Notes: generated from the letters alone by a model not told the origin. A stretch of 64,000 bases of DNA from Butyrivibrio sp. (GCF_017433805.1 NZ_JAFRGN010000029.1:1-64000); one strand, 5' to 3'; numbered from the stretch's first letter, positions 1 to 9,079 are shown. Made by a program: numbers and translations.

Positions 1-1090
1 ATTATATATAGTTTATATATCATATAGGATAAAATTCAATAGATATCATGCATTTATGATCTGGAAGTTCAGATTTATATCCGATAATGGTAAATAGAAT
101 AATAGCCAGGTATATGATAACTATAAATATTAATTTACATCAATAAATGTAGTGTTATTAATCATTTTTCTTTATTTTGCGTTATTTTGGAATCAGAGGA
201 CTAATTTGTCGTTGCAAAGTTCTAAAAATAGAATTATCAAATTATAAAATATCTATAAAATTCGCTACCAGAGAAGTGCAATTTTAATATAAATATTTTG
301 CAAGTTATAAAAGCGCTTAGTTGAGCCATTTATTGATATCTTTAGATATTTATGATATATAAATAATTAATGTATGCATAATTACTTGCATTTATATAAA
401 AAGCGCAATAAATTTTCATTTTATAATAACTATGATATTTACAGTTTTTATCACTATTTACATACATTATTAATTCTTCTTTTGATATTATATGTTATCT
501 TTTTAAAATATAATATTCATATTAAATTAAATTAACCACAACGGTCAATTTTGACAATATTCTTGATCTCCAGCATCTCAAATATAATAGCTTTTAATAT
601 CTGTCGATTTTATATATTTAAACTTTTTATTTCCTGGCCAATTGATATACAACAATTGCTAGAGTTAATATAATACGGTATTTATCGAGTAAATGTCATA
701 TAGTTATATTTTGATATATTTTTATATATCGTATGTTTCCATATCACTTTTTATAGTTTCTTAATAATTTTTACATTCTTTTAATATTCATAATTCCAAT
801 AAATTCTTCTTTCTAATCCATCAAAATATTATTTTGCAAGAAATATTTCATATTTTTTCCTGGTTACTTTCATAAATAAAAATGATTTATGCTACAATCT
901 GATAAATTAAAGAATTACGTTTATATTCACCTGATCTTTATAATTGCAATCGAAGATAATTTTCTCTTTATACGACGAATAAGGTTGTTTTTATATATAA
1001 ATAAAACTACAATTTGTTATTAATTAATACCTGAGAGAAACTCAGTATTTATCTATATTTGTGTATTTATGAGTGACTAAAATGGGATTA
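1..1090. other. AT-rich gene-free region left of the replication origin
   Basis: No open reading frame with a plausible ribosome-binding site lies here on either strand, and no tRNA or rRNA pattern is visible. The base composition is far more AT-rich than the genes to the right, with many TATAT and TTTTA runs. A DnaA-box-like nonamer TTAACCACA (one mismatch to TTATCCACA) is at 532-540, and a short palindrome GTCAATTTTGAC at 543-554. Next to iterons and a rep gene, the natural reading is the duplex-unwinding part of an origin, but this is inferred from position and composition only. Confidence 0.55.
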
Positions 1091-2068
1091 TATAGTTATA
1101 AAAAAGGGAATGAGGGGTAAGATTAATTGGGATAAAAGGTATACAAAAAGGGCTTATCTATGAAACACCAAAAGTAACTATTTTAGGGACTAAAGGAGAT
1201 ACTTTAAGGCGCGAAAGGTGACATAAAAGGGAATTAAAATCAAAAGGTGAACAAAAAGGGAACCGAGTGTGAACAAAAAGGGCATGAAAAATAGGTGCAT
1301 TATAAGGCCTATATCCTTAATATATGTAAAGAGCATAAGAGAATATCCATAAACAGGAGAAAATATAGAAATTTGGCCTATATTTTCTTTTTTTATGATA
1401 TTTCTTAAATAGTCCGGGCACAAAAAATATAATTAAATATATAAAAAGAAAAAAGAATATTTAGATTAATGAACTGGATGATAAGATCTGATGTCTAATT
1501 ATAGAGAAACCATTAAGAGATCATTAAAGGTGACTAAAAAGGGAATGGTGATATAAAAGGGCGCAGCCAAATTATTAACCATGGCAGAATACAAGAAAAG
1601 CCTTATTCTAGACATTTTAAGCCCATTATATTTATATAAAGGTGAACAAAAAGGGAACGTATAAGTGACCAAAAAGGGAATATAAGGTATTATAGCTGCG
1701 GATAAACGCTGGAAATAAATTTTTACGAGTAAAAGATATAAAAAGGGGTCAAAAAGTGACTAAAAAGGGATTAAAAATGACTATTATAGTCTAACCATAT
1801 TGGTTAAAAGATAGCTAAAGGGGCGTACATTATTCGAAAGGTGCACAAAAAGGGAATATATTTTATCGACCTTAACGGTCAACAATTTGTAGTATTAATA
1901 ATTTGACAAACCCACAAAATATAGGCAAAATTAGCTTGTAAGTGACAAAAAAGGGAATATAATATTATTGAAGTAAATAAAAAGGGAATGTTATTTATTC
2001 TATATGTTTACTAAAGGTGTACAGAAAAGGAATCAGGTTCCTTATTTAAAGGTGTACAAAAAAGGAAT
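1091..2068 (+). repeat. Iteron array (about 16 direct repeats) of the replication origin
   Basis: A roughly 21-bp unit recurs in one orientation, with consensus close to AAGGTGWACAAAAAGGGAAT. Clear copies are at 1135-1155, 1214-1234, 1243-1263, 1265-1285, 1526-1546, 1638-1658, 1661-1681, 1752-1772, 1837-1857, 1938-1958, 1969-1989, 2013-2033 and 2048-2068, with weaker ones at 1091-1111 and 1544-1564. The AAAAAGGGAAT half is best conserved. Spacing is irregular. The last copy ends about 20 bp before the rep start codon, so the array can serve both as the initiator-binding origin and as the operator for rep autoregulation, as is known for Rep_3-family replicons. Confidence 0.9.
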
Positions 2069-2088
2069 TTGATATTTGTGGGGGATTT

Positions 2089-3252
2089 ATGGCAGATAAA
2101 AAAAGAGAACAGTTAATTGTCAGCAGGAGTTATAAGAAGTCCAACGAGCTGATCAATGCAATGGGTAAAGGAACTGCTCTTAGCCAGAAGCTTTTTGCTA
2201 TAGGAATGCAGAACATTACGGTTGATAACACCAATAATGTTGTTGCTACTATATACGGATCTGAACTGCGTAAGATGTTCAAATCTACTTCTGGTTCATT
2301 ATATGAACATATTGAGGCATTATGTGACAGACAGGTTAAGGGTCAGACCATTTTTGACTGGAATCTTCTCATGAAGGATAAGGAAAATGGTAAGATTGAG
2401 GCTCATCAGGTAGTTACAGATGCTTCGTTTAAGGATGGAACGTTAACGCTACGTTATAATAACTCCTTAACTGATAAGATTGTTAACCTGCAGAAGAACT
2501 ATACTGTACTTAGTTTGGCTGACACACTGAGCCTTAAGAGTGTATATTCGCTGCGTTTATATGAGATGCTCAAATCAGCCTATGATTACAAGAAATACTT
2601 GACCAAAGAGCCAGGAGAGCAGGCTTTTGAATATAATCTTACAGAGCTCAAGCTGGAGCTTGGTATTATTACATCTGGTGGTGTTAAAGAAATCAAGAAC
2701 GAGCTTGAAAAAGAGTTGCCAGATTATGACAAGATAGAAGCTCTTGCTGATAAAAATGACCTTAATAAGTACAAGGAGTACAAGATTTTCAATAGAAATG
2801 TACTCAGTAAGGCCAAGGATGAGCTCAATAAGAAAACAAGCCTTGAAGTTGATTATGAGCCTATCAAATGTGGTAGGAAGACTGCTGGAATCAGGTTTTT
2901 TGTTAATCAAAAGGAAAGTGCTGTTCCTAAGGAAAAGATGCCTGTTATTAACAAGGATGAGATTTTAGATGAGCTCATGGATCTTCTTCACGATGATTTC
3001 AAATTCAAGGAGATCAGAGAGATAGCAGAAGCTGCAGAATATGACCTTGAAAAGGTACGGAATGCTTATAATTACATGCTCACGTATGATAAGACAATTG
3101 ATGTTCCAATAGCTTTTATCAAGGAATGTATCAAGAATGAGTATTATGCTAATAAAGCTAAGCCAATGTATCCTAAAAAGAATACATTTAATAGTTTTGA
3201 GCAGAATCAGGACAATTTTGAAGAATTAGAGAAATTATTGCTGGATAACTGA
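2089..3252 (+). CDS. rep: Rep_3-family replication initiator protein
   Basis: This 387-residue protein looks like an iteron-binding initiator of the Rep_3 (RepB/RepE/Pi) family. The N-terminal half has the typical lead-in (LIVSRSYKKSNELINAM, then ALSQKLFAIGM) and a first winged-helix region. Around residues 140-165 comes the family-typical stretch VLSLADTLSLKSVYSLRLYE, followed by a second winged-helix region with a Lys-rich AKDELNKK helix near 245. The last 100 residues are charged and probably a species-specific tail. The start is ATG after GTGGGGGA (2078-2085). The gene sits directly after an array of direct repeats, the expected arrangement for an initiator that binds its own origin and represses itself. 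No parA/parB follows within the window. I infer that this replicon is not the main dnaA-type chromosome. Confidence 0.88.
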   Translation: MADKKREQLIVSRSYKKSNELINAMGKGTALSQKLFAIGMQNITVDNTNNVVATIYGSELRKMFKSTSGSLYEHIEALCDRQVKGQTIFDWNLLMKDKENGKIEAHQVVTDASFKDGTLTLRYNNSLTDKIVNLQKNYTVLSLADTLSLKSVYSLRLYEMLKSAYDYKKYLTKEPGEQAFEYNLTELKLELGIITSGGVKEIKNELEKELPDYDKIEALADKNDLNKYKEYKIFNRNVLSKAKDELNKKTSLEVDYEPIKCGRKTAGIRFFVNQKESAVPKEKMPVINKDEILDELMDLLHDDFKFKEIREIAEAAEYDLEKVRNAYNYMLTYDKTIDVPIAFIKECIKNEYYANKAKPMYPKKNTFNSFEQNQDNFEELEKLLLDN

Positions 3253-3258
3253 TATAGA

Positions 3259-3288
3259 AGCGATATATGTTATATAACATATATCGCT
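3259..3288. repeat. Perfect 30-bp palindrome between rep and the AAA+ ATPase gene
   Basis: The left arm AGCGATATATGTTAT (3259-3273) is the exact reverse complement of the right arm (3274-3288), with no loop. It lies 6 bp after the rep stop and 22 bp before the next start. There is no T-tract beyond CTATTGCTTATT, so it is a poor intrinsic terminator. A dimer-binding site or cruciform is equally plausible. Its 16-bp core (3269-3284) recurs exactly at 5352-5367. Confidence 0.7.
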
Positions 3289-3310
3289 CTATTGCTTATT
3301 AGGAGGACTT

Positions 3311-4615
3311 ATGGAAAGAATAGTATCCAAATTACTGATGTATGGTGATATGCCAGAGGATTCAATACTCATGCAGCTTGCATATGTTTGCAGGGATCTT
3401 CACAGCGGAAATTATAGCAAAGAGGACCTGACAGCGCGTGTTTACAAGCAGATAAAGAGAATATTGGTACTGGGGACATCTTGTGCCTTTGATAAGAATT
3501 TGTGGCATAATTATCTGACTTATCTGCTCATCATGGATGAGAATCCATTCAGTCTGACCTGTGAAAAGGTTGGAAGTAAGAATGGAAGTGTAAATCATTT
3601 TGCCAAGAACGATTTTGCAGCATTCAGACAGCTTTTTGACTATGATTTCAGTGAGCTTGAGAAGGCTTTAGATGTAGATTGTTTCACCTGTATCACTAAT
3701 TATCAGGCCATTGATAAGCCTGAGCTCATGTATAATGGCAATGTTAGTGAGAAAGTAAGAGGACTTAGCGCTGCACTTGAGAATACTGACTCAGTAGAGG
3801 CCTTTTTTGACGAGGTTACATCTTTTTACAAAGATATAGGTGTTGGAGCGTTTGGACTTAACAAGGCCTTCAGAATACATGAAATAGATGGTTCCAGGGT
3901 AGAATTCAATCCTATCAACAATATGGATGCAGTTGTTCTTGATGACCTTGTGGGTTATGAATTACAGAAAAAGAAGCTTATTGCCAATACTAAGGCCTTT
4001 GTTGAAGGTAAAAAAGCAAATAATGTCCTTTTGTTTGGAGACAGTGGAACAGGCAAATCAACCAGCATCAAGGCTATTGTCAACGAGTTCTACAAAGATG
4101 GACTCAGAATGATCGAGATATATAAGCATCAGTTCAGACTTTTATCTCAGCTTATAGCACAGATCAAGAATCGTAATTACAAGTTTATCATCTATATGGA
4201 CGATCTTTCTTTTGAGGAAGATGAATCCGATTACAAGTTCCTCAAGGCAGTAATTGAGGGCGGTGTAGAGACTAAGCCTGACAATATCCTGATCTATGCT
4301 ACATCCAACAGGCGTCATCTGATTAAAGAGACCTGGAGAGACAGGCGAGACGTGGAGCAGGATGGTGATATCCACAGATCCGACACTATGGAAGAAAAGC
4401 TTTCTCTGGCTAATAGATTTGGTGTTACAATCGGGTATTATAAGCCTTCAAGGCAGGAATACTATGATATTGTACTGGAACTTGCACAAAAAGAAGGGCT
4501 CAGCTTTGAAAAGGATGAGCTTTTAAGAGAAGCGGATAGATGGGAACTTAATCATGGTGGTATATCAGGCAGAACAGCAAGACAGTTTGTTAATCACATG
4601 ATTGGTGAGCAGTAA
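3311..4615 (+). CDS. AAA+ ATPase of the DUF815 type
   Basis: This 434-residue protein matches the DUF815 layout of predicted AAA+ ATPases. An N-terminal helical part of about 200 residues has no recognised domain. It is followed by a P-loop GDSGTGKST at residues 243-251, a Walker B-like strand [11 protein letters not shown], and an NR sensor stretch (YATSNRRHL) before a C-terminal helical lid. Strong AGGAGG-type ribosome-binding site just before ATG. It lies 58 bp after rep in the same direction, with a perfect palindrome between them. DUF815 proteins are usually chromosomal and of unknown function. The position next to the initiator makes a role in replication or maintenance of this replicon possible, but nothing in the sequence proves it. 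The C-terminus converges with, and nearly abuts, the next gene on the other strand. Confidence 0.8.
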   Translation: MERIVSKLLMYGDMPEDSILMQLAYVCRDLHSGNYSKEDLTARVYKQIKRILVLGTSCAFDKNLWHNYLTYLLIMDENPFSLTCEKVGSKNGSVNHFAKNDFAAFRQLFDYDFSELEKALDVDCFTCITNYQAIDKPELMYNGNVSEKVRGLSAALENTDSVEAFFDEVTSFYKDIGVGAFGLNKAFRIHEIDGSRVEFNPINNMDAVVLDDLVGYELQKKKLIANTKAFVEGKKANNVLLFGDSGTGKSTSIKAIVNEFYKDGLRMIEIYKHQFRLLSQLIAQIKNRNYKFIIYMDDLSFEEDESDYKFLKAVIEGGVETKPDNILIYATSNRRHLIKETWRDRRDVEQDGDIHRSDTMEEKLSLANRFGVTIGYYKPSRQEYYDIVLELAQKEGLSFEKDELLREADRWELNHGGISGRTARQFVNHMIGEQ

Positions 4616-4616
4616 A

Positions 4617-4832
4617 TCAAGGATCCCATTTGAGATTAGGGCAATCATTAGCGCACCCCTGCAAGTTCTCGTTTCTTACTTCACAGGAAGCATTTCTACA
4701 GTCTTTGCAGCGGAATGTATAATGATAGGAGTAGCGGAGTTTGCAGGCTCTACAGCAGAAGGGAGTTCCGCTATTTCTGGCTATGAAGGTTCGACCGCAT
4801 CCTATACAGGTTTTTTCGATATTGTGGGCCAT
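4617..4832 (-). CDS. Small Cys-rich probable zinc-binding protein
   Basis: This 71-residue protein contains CIGCGRTF near residues 10-17, CCRAC at 27-31, CKDC near 42-45, then single cysteines and CANDC near 60-64. That is enough CxxC-type pairs for two treble-clef or zinc-ribbon sites. Start choice is firm: read on the minus strand, AAGGAG lies 5 bp before ATG at 4832. A longer plus-strand frame (4602-4919) covers the same DNA but lacks a ribosome-binding site and recognisable motifs, so I prefer the minus-strand gene. It converges tail to tail with the AAA+ ATPase gene, ending 1 bp from its stop. Function unknown; small zinc-ribbon proteins of this kind often bind nucleic acid or partner proteins. 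Confidence 0.72.
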   Translation of the reverse strand: MAHNIEKTCIGCGRTFIARNSGTPFCCRACKLRYSYHYTFRCKDCRNASCEVRNENLQGCANDCPNLKWDP

Positions 4833-5000
4833 AAGAACTCCTTTTTTACGGGAAAAGAGATATATTCTACTATTTCATTATTGTGTTATGAGAAGGCAGA
4901 ATCAATTAAATTAGCATAAAATCATAATAAAAATAATAGGATAATTAAGATATATAGTATAAAATACAATTTAGATAAATGAATTCAGGTTGGTTTAAGA

Positions 5001-5351
5001 ATGCATGAAATGAGTTATATCGCTAAAATGGTAAATTTAGCGGAGGAAATAGCCAGAGAAAATGGGGCTAAAGAGATTAAAAAGATTGTTGTAGAAATTG
5101 GTAAGACAAGTGGTGTAATGCCCTATTATATGCACAAATACTTCCCAGAAGCATCAAAAGGAAGCCTTTTGGAAGATGCAGAGCTCGAATGTATAGAGGT
5201 TGATGTAAAGGCTCTTTGTGAGGAATGTGGGGAAGAATATTATCCGAATAGGGATAATAGATATCTTTGTCCTCATTGTGGAGGCAGAAAAGCACATATT
5301 ATCGAGGGAAAAGGCGTAGTATTGAAGAATATCATTATAGAAGATGAATAA
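5001..5351 (+). CDS. hypA: Nickel metallochaperone HypA
   Basis: This 116-residue protein has the HypA/HybF hallmark: the N-terminal MHEMSY, whose His2 is a nickel ligand in characterised HypA, and a C-terminal zinc site made of CEEC (near residue 73) and CPHC (near 92). Length is normal for the family. HypA delivers nickel to [NiFe]-hydrogenase or urease maturation GTPases. Neither enzyme is in this window. Instead the gene is followed at 47 bp by larC and then by a CobW-type GTPase, so its client here may be a nickel-pincer-cofactor enzyme or a hydrogenase encoded elsewhere. The ribosome-binding site is weak (CAGGTTGG). Confidence 0.88.
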   Translation: MHEMSYIAKMVNLAEEIARENGAKEIKKIVVEIGKTSGVMPYYMHKYFPEASKGSLLEDAELECIEVDVKALCEECGEEYYPNRDNRYLCPHCGGRKAHIIEGKGVVLKNIIIEDE

Positions 5352-5372
5352 GTTATATAACATATATAGCTA
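5352..5372. repeat. Second copy of the GTTATATAACATATAT palindrome core
   Basis: GTTATATAACATATAT (5352-5367) is identical to the core of the palindrome at 3269-3284. Here it forms a 9-bp imperfect stem between hypA and larC, followed by a T-rich run (ACTTTTCTTTTT). It could act as a weak terminator or processing site within the operon. A related TATATAACATATTTAT occurs after the flotillin gene at about 16415-16430. Confidence 0.45.
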
Positions 5373-5398
5373 CTTTTCTTTTTATAATTGGAGGATTT

Positions 5399-6658
5399 AT
5401 GAAAACAATCTATTTTGAATGCAAGATGGGTGCTGCTGGAGATATGCTCGGAGCAGCTTTATTAAGTCTATTTGATGATCCGCTTGCAGTGGTAGAGGAA
5501 TTAAACGCCATTGGTATTAAGGATGTTACGTACGTGCTTGAGGATTCTATTAAGTGCGGAATCACAGGTAAGCATCTGAGAGTTATGGTTAATGGAGTAG
5601 AGGAGCTGCCAGAAGAAGTACAGCATACACATAATGAAGATATGGCAGAGCATGAGCACAGTCATGAGCATTCTCATAACCACTCCCATGATCATGAGGA
5701 AGCAGAACATCACCATGCTCACAGAACCATGTATGAAATTGAAGATATCATAGAGAATATGAATCTTGCCAAGGATATTAAGAGTGATATACGAGAGGTT
5801 TATGAGCTTATAGCCGAGGCAGAGAGTGAAGTTCACGGTGTTCCTGTAGATAAGATTCATTTCCATGAAGTTGGCAATATGGATGCGATAGCAGATATTA
5901 CAGCAGTATGTTACCTGATCCATAAGCTTTCGCCTGATAAAATCGTGGTTTCACCTGTAAATGTAGGTGGAGGCGTTGTTAAGACTTCACATGGAATTCT
6001 TCCTGTTCCAGCGCCTGCTACAGCTCTTTTGCTCAAGGAAATACCTAGTTATCAGAGTGAGACGATCAAATCTGAGCTCTGTACTCCAACAGGTGCAGCC
6101 CTTATCAAGTATTTTGCGGATGAATTCTCTGTTCAGCCTGTAATGGCAGTAGAGAAAATTGGCTATGGAACTGGTAATAAGGATTTTCCACAGGCAAATG
6201 TGATAAGAGTCATCCAGGGTGAGACTGAGGACGATTCAGAACAGGTTCTTGAGCTGGTTTGTAACATAGATGATATGACTGCAGAAGAGATTGGATTTGC
6301 TACTGAGATGCTCTTCGATGCAGGTGCTGTCGAGGTTTATACGGTATCAGCTGATATGAAAAAGAATAGACCTGGAACAGTACTTTATTGTATTTGCAGT
6401 CAGGATATCAGAGACCATATTCTCGAGCAGATTTTCAAATATACAACCACTCTTGGCGTAAGAGAAAATGTATGTAACAGATATATTTTGACCCGCGAAG
6501 TCAAGAAAATTGACACTCCTTACGGAGAGGTCAGGAAGAAATATGCTTATGGATATAATGTATCCAGATCCAAGCTTGAGTATGAAGATCTCGCTGGCAT
6601 AGCGAGAAGGACAGGTAAGTCCATAATCGAGCTTAGAAAAGAAATAGAGGAAAAATGA
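5399..6658 (+). CDS. larC: LarC, nickel insertion enzyme of the nickel-pincer cofactor pathway
   Basis: LarC inserts nickel into pyridinium-3,5-bisthiocarboxylic acid mononucleotide, giving the cofactor of LarA-type racemases. This 419-residue protein begins with the family motif ECKMGAAGDMLGAAL and carries a His-rich segment at about residues 79-108 (many HEH and HSH units), the likely nickel reservoir. It continues through VHFHEVG-like and VGGGVVKTSHGILPVPAPAT motifs. In Lactobacillus plantarum LarC is made by a programmed frameshift; here it is a single uninterrupted frame. TTGGAGG precedes the ATG. The stop overlaps the next start by 4 bp, so the GTPase is translationally coupled. No larA, larB or larE lies in the window. 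Confidence 0.9.
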   Translation: MKTIYFECKMGAAGDMLGAALLSLFDDPLAVVEELNAIGIKDVTYVLEDSIKCGITGKHLRVMVNGVEELPEEVQHTHNEDMAEHEHSHEHSHNHSHDHEEAEHHHAHRTMYEIEDIIENMNLAKDIKSDIREVYELIAEAESEVHGVPVDKIHFHEVGNMDAIADITAVCYLIHKLSPDKIVVSPVNVGGGVVKTSHGILPVPAPATALLLKEIPSYQSETIKSELCTPTGAALIKYFADEFSVQPVMAVEKIGYGTGNKDFPQANVIRVIQGETEDDSEQVLELVCNIDDMTAEEIGFATEMLFDAGAVEVYTVSADMKKNRPGTVLYCICSQDIRDHILEQIFKYTTTLGVRENVCNRYILTREVKKIDTPYGEVRKKYAYGYNVSRSKLEYEDLAGIARRTGKSIIELRKEIEEK

Positions 6659-7602
6659 TTAAACTAGACCTTATAACAGGCTTTCTCGGAGCAGGTAAAA
6701 CAACTTTTATCAAAAAGTATGTTACATACCTGCTTCAATTAGGAGAGAGGATTTGTATTATAGAAAATGATTTCGGAGCCATCAATGTAGATATGGTTAT
6801 TCTCAAAGAGCTTGAGAAGGATGGAGTCAATCTGGAAATGGTTGTGGGCGGAGATGGTAAAGAGGCACACAAGAGAAGGCTCAAAACTAAGCTTATTTCC
6901 ATGGCTATGATGGGGTATGACAGAGTAATTATTGAACCATCAGGAATTTTTGATGTAGATGAATTCTTTGATCTATTGTATGAGGAGCCAATAGATAGAT
7001 TCTATGAAGCTTCTAATGTCATAGCTATCGTAGATTCCAAGCTTCAGACCGAAATGTCCAAACAAGCCAGATATATACTAATGTCTGAGATAGCTGATGC
7101 TGGAGCTATCGTCTTTAGCAGAACGCAGGATACTACCAAAGAAAAAATTGAAGAGGTGGTTCAATTCATAGAAGCTGTTATGAATGAGTTCAAATGCAGC
7201 GGTAAATTGGACAAAAAGACCCTCGAATATGCTAGTTGGGAAAGCACTGATACATCGTGGCTTGCACGAATAGTTAAATCTGGATTTAATAGAAGTGCAT
7301 ACGAGAAGATGCCACTGGAGACAGAAGATTCTTTTCAAACCATATTTTATTTTGATTTTGCGATGGACAAGGAAATACTTCTAGACAAAATTAATCATAT
7401 CTTCGCAGATGAAAAATGTGGTGATGTCCATCGTATTAAGGGCTTCGTAAAAGCCAGCAATGGCGCGCTTTACGAAATAAATACCACTCGTAACGAAAAG
7501 ATGACTAGAGAGGTCAATGCTACAGAGGCAGTTTTGATCGTTATAGGTGAGAATCTGGACAAGGTTCAGATTGCTGAATATTTGGGTAAGCCAACGATAT
7601 AA
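6655..7602 (+). CDS. CobW/COG0523-type G3E GTPase lacking the usual CxCC metal motif
   Basis: This 315-residue protein starts with the G3E P-loop TGFLGAGKTT (residues 8-17), shows ENDFGAINVD (switch region) and EPSGIFD near 104-110, and has a C-terminal CobW_C-like region with VHRIKGFVKA. COG0523 proteins are metal chaperones that usually hold zinc or cobalt at a GCxCC motif shortly after the first glycine pair. Here that place reads GGDGKEAHKRR (about residues 65-75), with no cysteines. The start overlaps the larC stop by 4 bp (ATGA), so it is almost certainly part of a hypA-larC-GTPase nickel unit. A role in GTP-driven nickel delivery is likely but inferred. The atypical switch suggests a specialised subfamily with different metal ligands. 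Confidence 0.85.
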   Translation: MIKLDLITGFLGAGKTTFIKKYVTYLLQLGERICIIENDFGAINVDMVILKELEKDGVNLEMVVGGDGKEAHKRRLKTKLISMAMMGYDRVIIEPSGIFDVDEFFDLLYEEPIDRFYEASNVIAIVDSKLQTEMSKQARYILMSEIADAGAIVFSRTQDTTKEKIEEVVQFIEAVMNEFKCSGKLDKKTLEYASWESTDTSWLARIVKSGFNRSAYEKMPLETEDSFQTIFYFDFAMDKEILLDKINHIFADEKCGDVHRIKGFVKASNGALYEINTTRNEKMTREVNATEAVLIVIGENLDKVQIAEYLGKPTI

Positions 7603-7613
7603 TGTGAAAATGC

Positions 7614-7642
7614 TTCATAATATGGCGTATTTGTTGTATAAT
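7614..7642 (+). promoter_or_regulatory. Candidate sigma-A promoter for the first GGDEF gene
   Basis: TATAAT at 7637-7642 is preceded, at a 17-bp spacer, by TTCATA (7614-7619), a weak -35. The start codon at 7682 follows about 40 bp later. It fits because the upstream operon ends at 7602. Confidence 0.5.
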
Positions 7643-7681
7643 CTACTATAAGGATTTTTTTCTAATACGGAGAATACGACA

Positions 7682-9079
7682 ATGGAAAGCAAGAGTTATG
7701 ACGGTAAAATTGGATACTCGGCAATGGTAGATTTTTCTGCTAGCGACATTCTGTATATGCTTAAAGATCTTCCGGATGCATGCTGTATTTTTAAAGTACT
7801 AACAGATCCTTTTGGAACAGTTAAGGACATGCTGTTTCTTTTTGTTAACGATAAATATTCTCAGATGGTTGGTAAGTCATCTGCTGAACTTATCGGAAGT
7901 ACATATCACACAACTGTTTCTAACAGAGACGAAGACTGGATCAAGTATAGCTATCAGGCAGCTATATTGCGCCAGTCCAGCATTATGCGAACATATAACT
8001 CTTCTTTTGATAAATGGTTTGAATTCTGGGCAGTTCCTGTATTTCAAAAGGGCTTCTGCGCATTTATCATTCATGATGTCACTGCAGCCAAGAGATCCGA
8101 AGATAATTCAACACTAACTACAAATACAAATAAGCTTGTTATAGACTGCGCTACAGCTGTTTCTTCTGCTGAGTTTGGCAAAGGAATCAAGAAGGCACTT
8201 AAGATACTAGGGCAGGCTATAAACGCAGACAGAGTATATATTTGGCCAGATGATGCTACTGCTTTTTCTGATATCCATCCGTGGCTTAATAGCGCTAGAA
8301 ATTCAAATCTGCCGTCGAAAAAGGCTTTTGATAAATACGATATTGTTTCTATGTGGGAAAGCCAGCTTAAGAATAAGAATGTTGTAGTCATAAATGATAC
8401 AGCAGTTATTTATGAGCAAAAAGAGGATATTTACAACGATATTCTGGCTGGAACTATTTCGAGATATATAGTTGTCAGATTGATGGATAAAGAAAACAGA
8501 TTAGGATATCTTGTTGCGGATAACTATTCTAATGATTTAGATCTGAATATTACAGATCTTATGGAGACTGTCGGCATTTTCATTGCAGCAGAGATGAGAA
8601 ATAAGTTACTTACTGATGAGATGCTGTATATGGGAAGCCATGATTCACTTACTGGGCTTGGAAACAGACATTCACTTAATCAGTCACTTATGCTTCTTAC
8701 AGAGATGTCAACGACTGTCGGAGTATGCTATTCAGACATCAATGGACTCAAAGCCGTTAATGACGAACAGGGGCATGAGGCAGGCGATAAGCTTATACAG
8801 CAGGTGGCAGAAATCTTTGCAACAGTATTCAAAAAGAAATTTTGTTATAGAATTGGTGGTGACGAGTTCATCGTAATAATGCCAGAGGTGGATGAAGATA
8901 TTTTTGAAGCCCTGGTAACTAAGGTAAAGGCGAAGCTTAAGCATGTATCTGTTTCTGTAGGCTATGTCTGGTCAAATGACTCCAGCAATATCAAAACTAG
9001 CATCAGAGAAGCAGATCAGGCGATGTATGGTAGTAAAGCTGAGTATTATAAGACCCATGAGCGTAGACATAACACATGA
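7682..9079 (+). CDS. PAS-GAF-GGDEF diguanylate cyclase
   Basis: This 465-residue soluble protein has an N-terminal PAS-like domain (about 20-130), a GAF-like sensor region (about 150-300) and a C-terminal GGDEF domain. The domain begins with HDSLTGLGNR and has an intact active-site loop GGDEF at residues 392-396, so it should make cyclic di-GMP from two GTP. The allosteric I-site RxxD, five residues before GGDEF, is absent (FKKK at that place), so product inhibition is not expected through that site. There are no membrane segments, so the signal sensed is intracellular. It is followed at 35 bp by a second protein of the same architecture, probably co-transcribed. The ligand of the PAS/GAF region cannot be read from sequence. 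Confidence 0.9.
   Translation: MESKSYDGKIGYSAMVDFSASDILYMLKDLPDACCIFKVLTDPFGTVKDMLFLFVNDKYSQMVGKSSAELIGSTYHTTVSNRDEDWIKYSYQAAILRQSSIMRTYNSSFDKWFEFWAVPVFQKGFCAFIIHDVTAAKRSEDNSTLTTNTNKLVIDCATAVSSAEFGKGIKKALKILGQAINADRVYIWPDDATAFSDIHPWLNSARNSNLPSKKAFDKYDIVSMWESQLKNKNVVVINDTAVIYEQKEDIYNDILAGTISRYIVVRLMDKENRLGYLVADNYSNDLDLNITDLMETVGIFIAAEMRNKLLTDEMLYMGSHDSLTGLGNRHSLNQSLMLLTEMSTTVGVCYSDINGLKAVNDEQGHEAGDKLIQQVAEIFATVFKKKFCYRIGGDEFIVIMPEVDEDIFEALVTKVKAKLKHVSVSVGYVWSNDSSNIKTSIREADQAMYGSKAEYYKTHERRHNT

Noticed and set aside
1190-1423. Minus-strand open frame of 77 codons inside the iteron region
   Set aside because: It is hydrophobic because it reads AT-rich DNA, covers iteron copies, and has no good start signal.
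1091-2068. CRISPR array
   Set aside because: Repeats are imperfect, irregularly spaced, and adjacent to a rep gene; no cas genes. They are iterons.
4602-4919. Plus-strand open frame of 105 codons over the Cys-rich gene
   Set aside because: No ribosome-binding site, overlaps the AAA+ gene end, low-complexity Ser/Ala/Ile content; the minus-strand frame has a consensus Shine-Dalgarno and conserved-looking cysteines.
5399-6658. Programmed frameshift in larC
   Set aside because: Known in Lactobacillus, but here the frame is continuous over all 419 residues.
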